From Flavobacterium resistens (GTDB taxonomy: Bacteria > Bacteroidota > Bacteroidia > Flavobacteriales > Flavobacteriaceae), in NCBI RefSeq assembly GCF_900182645.1, contig NZ_FXTA01000002.1, positions 620,001 through 684,000 on the forward strand: a stretch of 64,000 nt of DNA, written 5' to 3'. How positions within the stretch are numbered: position 1 is the first letter of the stretch; each line of letters starts with the position of its first letter. The notes beneath the pieces are model-generated. The model searched no databases. It saw nothing but the letters and a program-made list of their open reading frames with translations, and had not been told where the DNA came from. The translations under genes were made by a program, and so were the position numbers. This document shows, in pieces, positions 23,080 to 32,613 of this stretch.

Positions 23080-25755
23080 ATGACAGAAAAAAGAAGAGAC
23101 CTTGTATTATCAGGATTAGAACCATTAATTATTACGCCCGAAAGTGTTTTTGTAAACGTTGGGGAACGTACAAATGTAACAGGTTCTAGAAAATTCCTAA
23201 GATTAATCAAGGAAGAGAAATATGACGAGGCGCTTGATATTGCAAGACAACAAGTAGAAGGTGGAGCGCAGATCATCGATATTAATATGGATGAAGGAAT
23301 GCTTGACGGTGTTACTGCAATGACTAAATTTTTGAATTTAATTGCTGCAGAACCAGATATTTCGAGAGTGCCGATTATGATCGACAGTTCGAAATGGGAA
23401 ATCATTGAAGCTGGTCTAAAAGTAGTACAAGGAAAAAGCGTTGTAAACTCGATTTCGTTAAAAGAAGGCGAAGAAGCTTTTATTCACCACGCGCGATTAA
23501 TCAAACGCTACGGAGCGGCAGCAATTATTATGGCATTTGACGAAGTTGGTCAGGCAGATAATTACGATCGTCGAGTGGAGATTTGTCAGCGTTCGTATGA
23601 TATTTTGGTGAACAAAGTAGGATTCCCTCCGCAGGATATTATTTTCGATTTGAATATTTTCCCGGTTGCAACGGGAATGGAAGAGCATAGATTGAACGCT
23701 TTGGATTTCTTTAGAGGAACAAAATGGGTTCGTGAAAACCTGCCGCACGCGCATATTAGCGGTGGAGTGAGTAACGTTTCGTTTTCTTTTAGAGGAAATG
23801 ATACGGTTCGTGAAGCGATGCACTCGGTGTTTTTATACCACGCGATTAAAAACGGAATGACGATGGGAATCGTAAATCCGGAGATGTTGACGATTTACGA
23901 TGATATTCCGAAAGACTTATTAGAACACGTTGAAGACGTAATTTTAGATAGACGCGATGATGCGACAGAACGACTTTTAGATTTTGCAGAAAATGTAAAA
24001 GGCGAAGCAAAGAGCGATGAAAAAGTAGTTCAGGAATGGCGTTTTGGAACCGTTCAGGAACGAATTACACATTCATTAGTAAAAGGAATTGATGCTTTTA
24101 TTGAAGAAGATGTTGAAGAAGCTCGTTTGGCAGCCACAAAACCAATCGAAGTTATCGAAATTAATTTGATGACGGGAATGAATGTCGTTGGAGATTTATT
24201 CGGAAGCGGAAAAATGTTCCTGCCTCAGGTGGTGAAATCGGCTCGTGTAATGAAAAAAGCGGTGGCATATTTATTACCATTTATCGAAGCAAGTAAACAA
24301 GCCGGAGATAAACAAGGAAACGGAAAAATCTTGATGGCAACCGTAAAAGGTGACGTTCACGATATTGGTAAAAACATCGTTTCGGTAGTTTTGGCTTGTA
24401 ATAATTACGAGATTGTAGATCTTGGTGTGATGGTGCCTCCGGAAAAAATTATTTCGGCTGCTATTGAGCATAATGTAGACATTATCGGATTAAGTGGATT
24501 GATCACGCCTTCGCTTGACGAAATGGTGTATTTGGCTAAAGAATTAGACAAACAAGGAATTAAAATCCCGATTATGATTGGTGGGGCAACAACTTCGCGT
24601 GCGCATACAGCCGTGAAAATTGCACCTCAATACAGAGAAACTGTAATTCACGTAAACGATGCTTCAAGAGCCGTTACTGTTGCAGGAAACCTGTTAGATC
24701 ATAACCGAAAAATATATGCGGCAGATATTCGTGCAGAATATGATTCTTTTAGAGAAACATTTTTAAATCGTTCAAGAGACAAGAATTTCTTAACGATTGA
24801 AGATGCCCGTAAAAACAAATTGCCATTGGATTGGTCGGAATACACACCGACTAAACCAAAAGTAATTGGAGCGCAAACCATCGAAATAGAACTAGATGTT
24901 TTGGTTCCGTATATTGACTGGACGCCATTTTTTCAGACTTGGGAATTGTACGGAAAATATCCGGCAATTTTAACGGATGAGGTTGTGGGCGAACAAGCAA
25001 CTTCTGTTTTTAAAGATGCTCAAGCGATGCTGAAAGTGATTTTAGAAGAGAAAAAACTGAAAGCAAAAGGTATTTACGGAATTTTCCCTGCGAATCAGGT
25101 TGATGATGACGATATCGAATTGCGTGATGAAAACGGAAAAGTTTTAGAGAAATTCTTAACGCTTCGTCAGCAGTCGCAAAAAACAAAAGGTGCTCCAAAC
25201 ATCGCTTTAGCCGATTTTATTTTGCCAAAAGATAGCGGCGTGACTGATTATATGGGAGCTTTCTGCGTAACTACAGGTTTTGGTGTAGATGAATGGGCAG
25301 CAGAATATGAAAAGAATCTAGACGATTACAATTCGATTATGGTGAAAGCGCTTGCAGATCGTTTTGCTGAGGCTTTCGCCGAGTATCTTCACGAGAGAGT
25401 TCGTAAAGATTTTTGGGGTTATGATAGTGAAGAATCTTTAACCAACGAAGAATTGATTAAAGAAAATTATAAAGGAATCCGTCCGGCTCCGGGTTATCCT
25501 GCTTGTCCGGATCACTTGGAAAAACCAACAATCTGGAAGCTTTTAAATGTAGCCGAAGAAATTGGAGTGACTTTGACAGAAAGTATGGCGATGTGGCCAG
25601 CTTCTTCGGTTTCAGGATATTATTTCGGAAACCCAAAAAGCCGATATTTCGGACTCGGAAAAATAAAAGAAGATCAGGTAGTAGATTACGCCAAACGACG
25701 CAATGTTCCAACGGATTACGCCATGAAGTGGTTAAACCCTAATATCGCAGATTAA
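23080..25755 (+). CDS. metH: Methionine synthase, folate/cobalamin/activation half (split MetH, part 2)
   Basis: 891 residues containing, in order, the methyltetrahydrofolate-binding (pterin) domain ([17 protein letters not shown] near 25-45), the cobalamin cap, the B12 Rossmann domain with DVHDIGKN (ligand H427), and the C-terminal SAM-dependent reactivation domain ([22 protein letters not shown]). It lacks the homocysteine module, which is the 21491 gene. Complete and in frame; ATG start directly after a CTTAG repeat run. metF follows on the same strand, which supplies its methyl-folate. Confidence 0.94.
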   Translation: MTEKRRDLVLSGLEPLIITPESVFVNVGERTNVTGSRKFLRLIKEEKYDEALDIARQQVEGGAQIIDINMDEGMLDGVTAMTKFLNLIAAEPDISRVPIMIDSSKWEIIEAGLKVVQGKSVVNSISLKEGEEAFIHHARLIKRYGAAAIIMAFDEVGQADNYDRRVEICQRSYDILVNKVGFPPQDIIFDLNIFPVATGMEEHRLNALDFFRGTKWVRENLPHAHISGGVSNVSFSFRGNDTVREAMHSVFLYHAIKNGMTMGIVNPEMLTIYDDIPKDLLEHVEDVILDRRDDATERLLDFAENVKGEAKSDEKVVQEWRFGTVQERITHSLVKGIDAFIEEDVEEARLAATKPIEVIEINLMTGMNVVGDLFGSGKMFLPQVVKSARVMKKAVAYLLPFIEASKQAGDKQGNGKILMATVKGDVHDIGKNIVSVVLACNNYEIVDLGVMVPPEKIISAAIEHNVDIIGLSGLITPSLDEMVYLAKELDKQGIKIPIMIGGATTSRAHTAVKIAPQYRETVIHVNDASRAVTVAGNLLDHNRKIYAADIRAEYDSFRETFLNRSRDKNFLTIEDARKNKLPLDWSEYTPTKPKVIGAQTIEIELDVLVPYIDWTPFFQTWELYGKYPAILTDEVVGEQATSVFKDAQAMLKVILEEKKLKAKGIYGIFPANQVDDDDIELRDENGKVLEKFLTLRQQSQKTKGAPNIALADFILPKDSGVTDYMGAFCVTTGFGVDEWAAEYEKNLDDYNSIMVKALADRFAEAFAEYLHERVRKDFWGYDSEESLTNEELIKENYKGIRPAPGYPACPDHLEKPTIWKLLNVAEEIGVTLTESMAMWPASSVSGYYFGNPKSRYFGLGKIKEDQVVDYAKRRNVPTDYAMKWLNPNIAD

Positions 25756-25770
25756 CGAAAAGTTATTTTG

Positions 25771-25834
25771 GTTTCAGGTTTCAAGTTTCAAGTTACAGTA
25801 GAGAACTTGAAACATGGAACCTGAAACTTGAAAC
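25771..25834. repeat. CTTGAAAC-type repeats arranged as an inverted repeat
   Basis: gtttcaggtttcaag-tttcaagtt (25771-25794) faces aacttgaaacatgg-aacctgaaac-ttgaaac (25804-25834). The pair can fold into a hairpin between metH part 2 and metF, ending 12 bases before the metF start. No T-run follows, so it may be read through. Confidence 0.6.
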
Positions 25835-25846
25835 AAAAAACAAAAA

Positions 25847-26803
25847 ATGAAAGTAACAGAACATATAGAAAACGCCAAAGGAAAAACATTATTCTCATTT
25901 GAAATTATTCCGCCCCAAAAGGGGAAAAGTATTCAGGAGTTATACGATAATATTGATCCGTTAATGGAGTTTAATCCACCGTTTATAGACGTAACGACTT
26001 CTCGTGAGGAGTATATTTATATTGACCGTGGTAACGGACTTTTGGACAAAAAACTGACTCGTATGCGTCCAGGAACGCTTGGAATTTGCGCTTCTATAAA
26101 ACATAAATACAATGTAGATACCGTTCCGCATTTGCTTTGTGGTGGATTTACACAAGAAGAAACTGAATATATGTTGGTTGATTGTCAGTATTTAGGAATC
26201 AACAATGTAATGGCACTTCGCGGTGATGCAATGAAAGATGAACAATCTTTTGTACCGAAAGCAGGAGGAAATCATTACGCAGTTGATTTGGTTCGTCAAA
26301 TCAAAGATTTGAATTGCGGAAAATATCTGCATGAAGTAATGGATATTGATAACAAAGCTGATTTTTGTATTGGTGTTGCGGGTTATCCTGAAAAACATTT
26401 GGAATCACCATCTTTACAATCAGATTTAAAAAGATTAAAAGAAAAAGTAGACGCGGGAGCTGATTACGTGGTAACGCAAATGTTTTTTGACAACTCAAAA
26501 TATTTTGCCTTTGTAGAAAAAGCAAGAGAAATGGGTATCACAATTCCGATTATACCTGGAATTAAGCCAATTGCTGTTCAAAGACATTTACAAGTTTTAC
26601 CACAGATTTTCAGAATCGATTTACCGGAAGATTTAATCGATGCCGTTGATAAATGCAAAAACAACGCTGAAATTAAACAAGTCGGAATCGAATGGGCGAT
26701 TCAGCAGTCATTAGAATTAAAAGCGGCTGGAGTTCCATTTTTGCATTATTATTCAATGGGTAAATCGGAGAATATCCGCCAGATCGCGAGTCAGGTTTTT
26801 TAA
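25847..26803 (+). CDS. metF: 5,10-methylenetetrahydrofolate reductase
   Basis: 318-residue flavoprotein of the MTHFR family that provides 5-methyl-tetrahydrofolate to methionine synthase. FSFEIIPPQKGKS at the start, and ADYVVTQMFFDNSKYF and IPIIPGIKPIAV in the middle match the family. Follows metH part 2 on the same strand and probably shares the SAM riboswitch. A 34-bp perfect inverted repeat begins 11 bases after its stop and may serve as terminator. Confidence 0.94.
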   Translation: MKVTEHIENAKGKTLFSFEIIPPQKGKSIQELYDNIDPLMEFNPPFIDVTTSREEYIYIDRGNGLLDKKLTRMRPGTLGICASIKHKYNVDTVPHLLCGGFTQEETEYMLVDCQYLGINNVMALRGDAMKDEQSFVPKAGGNHYAVDLVRQIKDLNCGKYLHEVMDIDNKADFCIGVAGYPEKHLESPSLQSDLKRLKEKVDAGADYVVTQMFFDNSKYFAFVEKAREMGITIPIIPGIKPIAVQRHLQVLPQIFRIDLPEDLIDAVDKCKNNAEIKQVGIEWAIQQSLELKAAGVPFLHYYSMGKSENIRQIASQVF

Positions 26804-26814
26804 TCTGCATGCAG

Positions 26815-26920
26815 TTTGTCATTCCGAGGAACGAGGAATCTCCGCAAGTAGCTTCAACCAGTGAATTGCCAATCTTTGTCGAGTTTCTTGCGGAGATTCC
26901 TCGTTCCTCGGAATGACAAA
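26815..26920. repeat. 34-bp perfect inverted repeat (Bacteroidetes intergenic palindrome)
   Basis: The left arm 26815-26848 (TTTGTCATTCCGAGGAACG...TCTCCGCAAG) is perfectly complementary to the right arm 26887-26920; loop 38 bases. A degenerate third arm (TTGCTTCGTTCCTCGCAATGA) lies at about 26945-26966. The perfect identity points to recent spread or gene conversion. An ORF across it is a by-product. Similar sequences are, from memory, scattered in flavobacterial genomes. Confidence 0.8.
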
Positions 26921-27020
26921 AATGACATTGAAGCCGTTAGTGAGGTTGCTTCGTTCCTCGCAATGATAAACGAGGCTTGGAATTTGGATTTTTTTAATTT
27001 GGAATTTAACTTTAAAGATC

Positions 27021-27674
27021 ATGAAACAAGAAGAACTACAAGCCATAGCCTCTCAATTAAAACATCCAACAGGGGAAAAAGGAATCGAAATGGCCAATAT
27101 GATGAACGAGACGAACATCAATATGACCAAACATTCGATTCAGAATCTCAATATTTCCAAAGAAAATAAAATTCTGGAATTGGGCCACGGAAATGCCGGA
27201 CACCTTGAATTTTTGATGGAACAAGCCGAAAACCTAAAATATTACGGACTAGAAATGTCGGAATTAATGTTTCAGGAAGCGCGCCAGATTAACCGAAATT
27301 TTGTCTCTCAAAAACAAGCTTTCTTTTCACTTTATGACGGAAATAAAATTCCGTTTGAAGATGAATCTTTCGATAAAATATTTACTGTAAATACAATTTA
27401 TTTTTGGCAGAAGCCTGAAGAATTACTTTCAGAAATTTATAGGGTTTTAAATCCAAATGGGAATTTCTGTGTAACTTTTGCTCAGGAAGATTTCATGAAA
27501 CAACTTCCGTTTACTCAATTTGAATTTGAGCTTTACAACACTGAAAAAGCACAAAAATTAATTGAAAAAACAGCTTTTAAAATTGTTTACATTGAAAGTC
27601 AGACAGAACAAGTAAAAAGCAAAACAGGCGAATTTGCCGACAGGGTTTTTACGACGATTGTTTTGGAAAAATAA
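27021..27674 (+). CDS. Class I SAM-dependent methyltransferase
   Basis: 217 residues with a Rossmann-type methyltransferase fold: SAM motif ILELGHGNAGHLEFLM near residue 50, acidic YYGLEMSE, and FDKIFTVNTIYFWQ (motif of the UbiE/Methyltransf_11 group). Substrate unknown. Follows the metF repeat; no operon partner is obvious. The link to methionine metabolism is only by position. Confidence 0.82.
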   Translation: MKQEELQAIASQLKHPTGEKGIEMANMMNETNINMTKHSIQNLNISKENKILELGHGNAGHLEFLMEQAENLKYYGLEMSELMFQEARQINRNFVSQKQAFFSLYDGNKIPFEDESFDKIFTVNTIYFWQKPEELLSEIYRVLNPNGNFCVTFAQEDFMKQLPFTQFEFELYNTEKAQKLIEKTAFKIVYIESQTEQVKSKTGEFADRVFTTIVLEK

Positions 27675-27752
27675 CAAATCAATTTCCGCAATCTTTTTTT
27701 GAGTACTTTCATTCTTTATTACTAATCTTTCTGAATTATAATCCTAGCAATT

Positions 27753-28976
27753 ATGGAAGTTAAAAAAATCAATTTTTTACAGAATTATAGCAGCATACTT
27801 TTGCTTTTGGGCGGAATTATAGTAGGAAGCATTTTCGGATTAGTATTTGGAGAAGATGTTTTGATCATAAAACCGCTTGGCGATATATTTCTGAATTTAC
27901 TTTTTACAGCGATTATTCCACTTATATTTTTTACAATCGGTTCTTCGATTGCCAATTTGGAAAGGACAGAAAAATTAGGAAAACTATTCGTTGTAATGAT
28001 TTTGGTTTTTCTCACCACAATTCTTATTTCAGCAATTGTAATGATTTTTGCTGTTTATCTTTTTCCCATTCATCAAGATATAGCGATTACTAAAATTCCG
28101 TTTGAAAAGATTGAATCAGGATCAGTTGGAGATCAAATTGCAAAATTGCTCACAGCAAATGATTTTTTTGAATTGCTTTCGCGAAAAAGTATGCTGGCCC
28201 TTATTGTTTTTTCTTTTTTAATTGGCTTTGCAACATTGCAATCAGGTGAAAAAGGAAATGCATTTAAGAGTTTTCTAGATTCAGGAAACGAGGTTATGAA
28301 ACAGCTTTTGAACATTATAATGAAATTCGCTCCAATTGGTTTGGGAGCATATTTTGCTTATCAGGTTGGTATTTTCGGACCGCAATTGTTTGGCGTTTAT
28401 GCAAAACCAATGGCCGTTTATTATGCAGCTTGCATCTTTTATTTCTTTTTATTTTTTAGTTTGTATGCGCTTGTGGCTGGAGGAAAAAGAGCTTTTAAAG
28501 TTTTTTGGAGTAACAATATCACGCCTTCGTTAACCGCAATAGGAACATGCAGCAGTATTGCCACGATTCCTGCAAATCTTGATGCAGCGCAAAAAATGGG
28601 AATTCCGGCACATGTTCGTAATTTGGTGATTCCGCTTGGAGCGCCTTTGCATAAAGATGGTTCAAGTATGTCATCCATCTTAAAAATAACCTTTTTGTTT
28701 GCCATGTTTGGGAAGGATTTTACAGAGCCGTCAACTATTCTTTTGGCTTTAGGAATTACTGTAATCGTTTCTATTGTTGAAGGAGGAATTCCAAACGGAG
28801 GTTATATTGGAGAAGTTTTAGCGATTACGGTTTACGGTTTCCCGATGGAGCAAGCTTTGCCAGTTGCCATGATTTTAGGAACTTTGGTCGATCCAATCGC
28901 TACTTTATTAAATGCCAATGGAGATGTAATATGCTCGATGTTGGTTTCCAGATTCTCGGAAAAAACAAAATGGTAG
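27753..28976 (+). CDS. Dicarboxylate/amino acid:cation symporter (DAACS)
   Basis: 407-residue polytopic transporter of the sodium/proton-dicarboxylate family. Family marks include FTAIIPLIFFTIGSSIANL, the serine-rich re-entrant stretch GTCSSIATIPAN, PLGAPLHKDGSSM, and the late GIPNGGYIGEV and PVAMILGTLVDPIATLLNANGD. Expected in the inner membrane for uptake of glutamate, aspartate or C4-dicarboxylates; the precise substrate is not clear. Confidence 0.9.
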   Translation: MEVKKINFLQNYSSILLLLGGIIVGSIFGLVFGEDVLIIKPLGDIFLNLLFTAIIPLIFFTIGSSIANLERTEKLGKLFVVMILVFLTTILISAIVMIFAVYLFPIHQDIAITKIPFEKIESGSVGDQIAKLLTANDFFELLSRKSMLALIVFSFLIGFATLQSGEKGNAFKSFLDSGNEVMKQLLNIIMKFAPIGLGAYFAYQVGIFGPQLFGVYAKPMAVYYAACIFYFFLFFSLYALVAGGKRAFKVFWSNNITPSLTAIGTCSSIATIPANLDAAQKMGIPAHVRNLVIPLGAPLHKDGSSMSSILKITFLFAMFGKDFTEPSTILLALGITVIVSIVEGGIPNGGYIGEVLAITVYGFPMEQALPVAMILGTLVDPIATLLNANGDVICSMLVSRFSEKTKW

Positions 28977-29064
28977 CTTTTAGCTAAGTTTTACATTTTC
29001 ACATTAAATATTAATTAACCTGTTTTCTACTGAAAAATCAGTATGAGAATCAACATTGTATAAT

Positions 29065-30474
29065 ATGAATTCAATACTACAACATGATCTGAAAAATTTC
29101 GAAGTTATCTTAGAAAAAGCAAAACAGCAAGGAATAAATTTTTTGAATAATCTTGATAATATTCCAACTTCAACTAGAATTAAGGTGGATATAAATCGTC
29201 ATTTAAACGAATTAGGTTTGGGTTCTGAAGGAGCTTTAACCGAATTTAATGAAAGATTAGCGCCATTAATGGTTTCGTCTCCAGGACCGCGATATTTAGG
29301 GTTTGTAACCGGCGGATCAACACCAGCTTCAATAGTCGGCGACTGGCTTACATCAGTTTACGATCAAAACACACAATCGGTAACTTCGCAAGGTGGAAAT
29401 TCTGCTTTAATAGAATTTGAAACCATTAGTTTATTGCTTCAATTATTAGAACTTCCGGATACTTTTTTAGGCGGATTTGTAACCGGCGCAACCATGTCGA
29501 ATTTTACTTCTTTGGGAGTTGCCAGACAATGGTTTGGGAAACAGCTCGGGAAAGATTTCGCCAAAGATGGAATTTCGGCAACAATTAATATTTTAACAGC
29601 TACGCCACATTCTTCTTCCGTTAAATGTTTGGCGATGCTCGGAATTGGAAGTCAAAATTATACAACTGTCAAAACTATCGAAGGAAATAGAGAAGCAATT
29701 GATATTTCTGATTTAGAGAAAAACATTCAGAATTTAAACGGAAAACCTTTTGTCTTAATTTCAAGTGCAGGAACTGTAAACACAGCTGATTTTGATGATT
29801 TTAAAGCGATTTCTGAACTAAGAAAAAAATACAACTTCTGGTGGCATATCGACGCCGCCTTTGGTGGATTTGCAGCCGTTTCGGAAAAGTTTAAACATTT
29901 GGTTGAAGGCTGGGAAGATGCAGACAGTATTACAATTGATTGTCATAAATGGTTGAATGTTCCGTATGAAAGTGCTTTTTATTTGATTAAAAAAGAACAT
30001 GTTAATTTGCAGATCGAAACTTTCCAGAATTCAAATGCGCCTTATTTAGGAAATCCCTTGGAGAATTTTAATTATTTGAACGTCTTGCCCGAAAATTCTA
30101 GACGTTTAAGAGCTTTGCCGGTTTGGTTTTCTTTGGTGGCTTATGGTAAAGAAGGTTATCAGGATATAGTGGAAAATAGTGTATCGCTGGCCTTGCATTT
30201 TGCGAATGAACTTATCGCAGAAGGAAATTTTGAATTGATGGCACCAATTCGCCTCAACAATGTCTGCTTCACTTTAAAAGGTAATCATAATCAGGAAAAA
30301 GTAAATGAGTTTTTGACGATCCTAAATGATAAAGGAAAAGTCTTTATGACACCAACAGTTTACGAAGGCCGAAAAGGAATCAGGGCTTCTTTTGTGAATT
30401 GGCGTACAACAGAAGAAGATATTAAAATCATTATAGAAGAAATGAAAATTTCAATTCTTGATTTAGAAATATAA
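29065..30474 (+). CDS. Pyridoxal-dependent decarboxylase (aromatic/acidic amino acid type)
   Basis: 469 residues from ATG 29065; a TTG at 29056 would add only three residues. Group II PLP decarboxylase: HIDAAFGGFA binds the cofactor, the Schiff-base lysine is K295 in DCHKWLNVPYESAFY. The long C-terminal domain and length match the DDC/GAD superfamily. Substrate cannot be assigned. It follows a dicarboxylate/amino acid transporter, suggesting amino-acid uptake and decarboxylation as a pair. Confidence 0.86.
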   Translation: MNSILQHDLKNFEVILEKAKQQGINFLNNLDNIPTSTRIKVDINRHLNELGLGSEGALTEFNERLAPLMVSSPGPRYLGFVTGGSTPASIVGDWLTSVYDQNTQSVTSQGGNSALIEFETISLLLQLLELPDTFLGGFVTGATMSNFTSLGVARQWFGKQLGKDFAKDGISATINILTATPHSSSVKCLAMLGIGSQNYTTVKTIEGNREAIDISDLEKNIQNLNGKPFVLISSAGTVNTADFDDFKAISELRKKYNFWWHIDAAFGGFAAVSEKFKHLVEGWEDADSITIDCHKWLNVPYESAFYLIKKEHVNLQIETFQNSNAPYLGNPLENFNYLNVLPENSRRLRALPVWFSLVAYGKEGYQDIVENSVSLALHFANELIAEGNFELMAPIRLNNVCFTLKGNHNQEKVNEFLTILNDKGKVFMTPTVYEGRKGIRASFVNWRTTEEDIKIIIEEMKISILDLEI

Positions 30475-30484
30475 TAGTCTCAAT

Positions 30485-30605
30485 AAAATAAAAAAGAGCC
30501 TGTTAACTACAAGCAGGCTCTTTACTAACACAAAAAAAAACAAAAAAACAAGAATCGAAAGGTTGATTAAATCATGAAATTATTATAATTCCGTGTGCAA
30601 ATATA
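30485..30605 (-). ncRNA. Candidate small RNA on the minus strand
   Basis: On the minus strand a perfect -7 box TATATTTG (30605-30598) predicts a start near 30592, and the stem AAAGAGCCTG / CAGGCTCTTT (30523-30493) followed by a T-run makes an intrinsic terminator, giving an RNA of about 105 bases. No ORF of useful length is inside. The -35-like TTG is too close (13 bases), so the upstream element is weak. Between PLP decarboxylase and gldA, which are convergent. Could also be an old untranslated leader. Confidence 0.4.
30493..30523. terminator. Terminator hairpin after the decarboxylase gene
   Basis: Ten-pair stem AAAGAGCCTG / CAGGCTCTTT. The plus-strand tail is TTTACTAAC (weak); the minus-strand tail is TTTTTTATTTT (strong), so it probably ends a minus-strand transcript as well as or better than the plus-strand one. 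Confidence 0.65.
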
Positions 30606-30742
30606 ATACTATTTATATCAAGTCTAAATAAAAATAGTTAAAAATAAGCAATAAAATTTTAATCGGCTGAAAACGAGTTGACAAGCTGTGCTTAAAAAAT
30701 AAAAAGGTTAGAAAAGCTTTTTTCGGACTTATTTAAAAAAGA

Positions 30743-30780
30743 AAAGCCAATTTATTCTGTGAAAAGAATAAATTGGCTTT
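30743..30780 (-). terminator. Intrinsic terminator of gldA
   Basis: Perfect 15-base arms (AAAGCCAATTTATTC and complement, 30743-30757 and 30766-30780), followed on the minus strand by TCTTTTTT. Ends 21 bases past the gldA stop. Confidence 0.85.
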
Positions 30781-30800
30781 ATATGTTTTTATGAAAAATA

Positions 30801-31697
30801 TTATTTGGTGATTTCTCTGAAAACAGCTTCCAGATTTTTATTCTTCTGATTTAGTTGAAGTGTTTTCAAGCCATTTTCATTAGCAAAATCAAATATTGCA
30901 GGGCGCATATCTTTTTCGGTTACAAAAGTCAGTTCCCATGTCATGTCATGCGTGTTCACGTATGAACTGATGTTTTCTAGTTTCGCCAAAAGTTGCTGTT
31001 CAACTTGATAATCAAACTCAACTTCAATAACTTGCTCTTTATCTGTAGCAACTAAATGGTCTAATTTATTGTCGGCAACAATTTGTCCTTTGTCAATAAT
31101 TATGACACGATCGCAAATTGCTTCGACTTCCTGCATAATGTGTGTTGATAAAAAAACGGTTTTATCTTTCCCTACATTTTTGATTACATTTCGAATTTCC
31201 ATTAACTGATTCGGGTCCAGTCCGGTAGTTGGTTCGTCCAAAATTAAAACGTCTGGATTATGCAGTAAAGCATTCGCAAGGCCCACACGCTGGCGGTATC
31301 CTTTTGACAATTGGCTTATCTTTTTATGGCTTTCCGGTGTCAGTCCTGTCAGTTGAATAACTTCTTCGATTCTTGATTTAGGAACATTATAAACATCGGC
31401 ATTAAAAGCCAAATATTCACGAACATACAAATCTAAATACAACGGATTATGTTCGGGCAAATACCCGATCGATCGCTGTACCTCTTTAGTGTTTGTCATG
31501 ACATCGTGGCTATTTACAAGGGCTGAACCGCTATCGGCAAGTAAATACGTAGTCAAAATTTTCATTAAAGTAGATTTTCCAGCTCCGTTTGGACCAAGAA
31601 ATCCTACGATTTCTCCTTTTTCAATTTTAAAAGAAATTTCATTTAAAGCTTTTTGCTCTCCGTAACTTTTTGATATGCTGTTTACTTCTATCGACAT
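30801..31697 (-). CDS. gldA: Gliding motility ABC transporter ATP-binding protein GldA
   Basis: 298 residues. Walker A GPNGAGKST (35-43), signature LSKGYRQR, Walker B VLILDEPTTGLD and H-loop THIMQEVEA are all intact, followed by a C-terminal extension of the GldA type (residues about 215-298). In Flavobacterium GldA works with GldF and GldG in gliding and is required for motility; the partner genes are not in this window. A -7 box TACTTTTG on the minus strand lies at 31722-31715, a few bases before the ATG. Confidence 0.88.
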   Translation of the reverse strand: MSIEVNSISKSYGEQKALNEISFKIEKGEIVGFLGPNGAGKSTLMKILTTYLLADSGSALVNSHDVMTNTKEVQRSIGYLPEHNPLYLDLYVREYLAFNADVYNVPKSRIEEVIQLTGLTPESHKKISQLSKGYRQRVGLANALLHNPDVLILDEPTTGLDPNQLMEIRNVIKNVGKDKTVFLSTHIMQEVEAICDRVIIIDKGQIVADNKLDHLVATDKEQVIEVEFDYQVEQQLLAKLENISSYVNTHDMTWELTFVTEKDMRPAIFDFANENGLKTLQLNQKNKNLEAVFREITK

Positions 31698-31795
31698 GGA
31701 CTTTTTATTTACTGCAAAAGTAACGAGAAATAGTTTCGATTACTACATTTTGTCTTTTAAAAATAATGATAAAAAATAGGAGAGCCCTTTATTCG

Positions 31796-31811
31796 CGGCA
31801 TCGTTATTGTT
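31796..31811 (+). promoter_or_regulatory. Sigma-54-like promoter of beta-barrel gene 1
   Basis: CGGCAT, five bases, TTGTT: GG-N10-GT spacing like the -24/-12 elements TGGCAY-N5-TTGCW. It ends 33 bases before the ATG at 31844. Confidence 0.5.
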
Positions 31812-31843
31812 AAAGGATTGCTAAATTAAAATATACCCAAATC

Positions 31844-32425
31844 ATGAAAAAAATTTTAGTGATAGCTGCCCTAGCTATCTGCAGTTTTGCAAACGCTCAA
31901 AAAGGAACAATCTTAGTAGGTGGAAACATTGGCTACACTTCTGAAAAATCAGAATTCCAATTTAGTGAAGCAAAAGCAAGCACATTTAGCTTTTCTCCAA
32001 AAGTAGGTTACCAATTTAATGATAACTGGACAGTAGGTGGAGAGTTTACAGTTAGTTCAGCTACTACAGACAATGGAAACATTGAAGAAAAAGACAACAG
32101 ATTCAGATTAGGAGGATTTGTACGTTATTCAGTGCCATTGAGCCAAACGTTTTCTGTTTTTGCTGATATGGGAGCAGGTTTCCAAAACTTAAAAAATAAA
32201 ACGTACGGTCCTGGAAATGCTTTTTCAAAAGACAAAGCTGATGGTGTGTATGTAGGTATTACTCCAGCTCTTTTTATTAACATGAAAAAAGGTTTTGGTT
32301 TGAACTTCAGCATTGGTGGTTTAGGATACGAAACTTTAAGTTATGACAATAATGGTCCTGATTACAGTAAGTTTTACTTCAACTTTGGTCAAACTTTTAA
32401 TATTGGAGTTTCGAAAAACTTCTAA
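31844..32425 (+). CDS. Outer-membrane beta-barrel protein, paralog 1
   Basis: 193 residues with a cleavable signal peptide (MKKILVIAALAICSFANAQ, cut after about residue 18) and alternating strands ending in an aromatic-terminated C-terminus (GVSKNF), the pattern of small eight-strand OmpW/OmpA-like outer-membrane barrels. The ends SPKVGYQFNDNWTVGGE, RLGGFVRYS and FNIGVSKNF recur in the next two genes, so this is a tandem paralog. Each gene has its own promoter and terminator. Function unknown. Confidence 0.82.
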   Translation: MKKILVIAALAICSFANAQKGTILVGGNIGYTSEKSEFQFSEAKASTFSFSPKVGYQFNDNWTVGGEFTVSSATTDNGNIEEKDNRFRLGGFVRYSVPLSQTFSVFADMGAGFQNLKNKTYGPGNAFSKDKADGVYVGITPALFINMKKGFGLNFSIGGLGYETLSYDNNGPDYSKFYFNFGQTFNIGVSKNF

Positions 32426-32449
32426 TCTTAATTTTTATTCAATTTCAGA

Positions 32450-32479
32450 AAGCATCCGCCATAGCGGATGCTTTTTTTT
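32450..32479 (+). terminator. Terminator after paralog 1
   Basis: AAGCATCCGC / GCGGATGCTT with a T-run. The same AAGCATCC...GGATGCTT hairpin type closes paralogs 2 and 3. Confidence 0.85.
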
Positions 32480-32564
32480 ATTGTATTTGTTTTGGGCATT
32501 ATTTTTTATTCTTAACGATTTGGTAATAAAAAGTTTACTTTTTGCATGGGGTTTTTAAAAGCTG

Positions 32565-32580
32565 CGGCATTGTTCTTGTT
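32565..32580 (+). promoter_or_regulatory. Sigma-54-like promoter of beta-barrel gene 2
   Basis: CGGCAT, five bases (TGTTC), TTGTT; ends 34 bases before the ATG at 32614, same geometry as copy 1. Confidence 0.5.
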
Positions 32581-32613
32581 AAACAATAGCTTAAATTTAA
32601 ATCTCAAACCATT

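Noticed and set aside
21491..25755. Frameshifted or disrupted metH
   Set aside because: Both parts are complete at domain borders with proper starts and stops; a gene and repeat lie between them, so it is a true split arrangement.
26861..27169. ORF of about 100 residues running through the 34-bp inverted repeat
   Set aside because: It is produced by the repeat (RFLVPRNDK-type reading) and overlaps the methyltransferase gene start in another frame.
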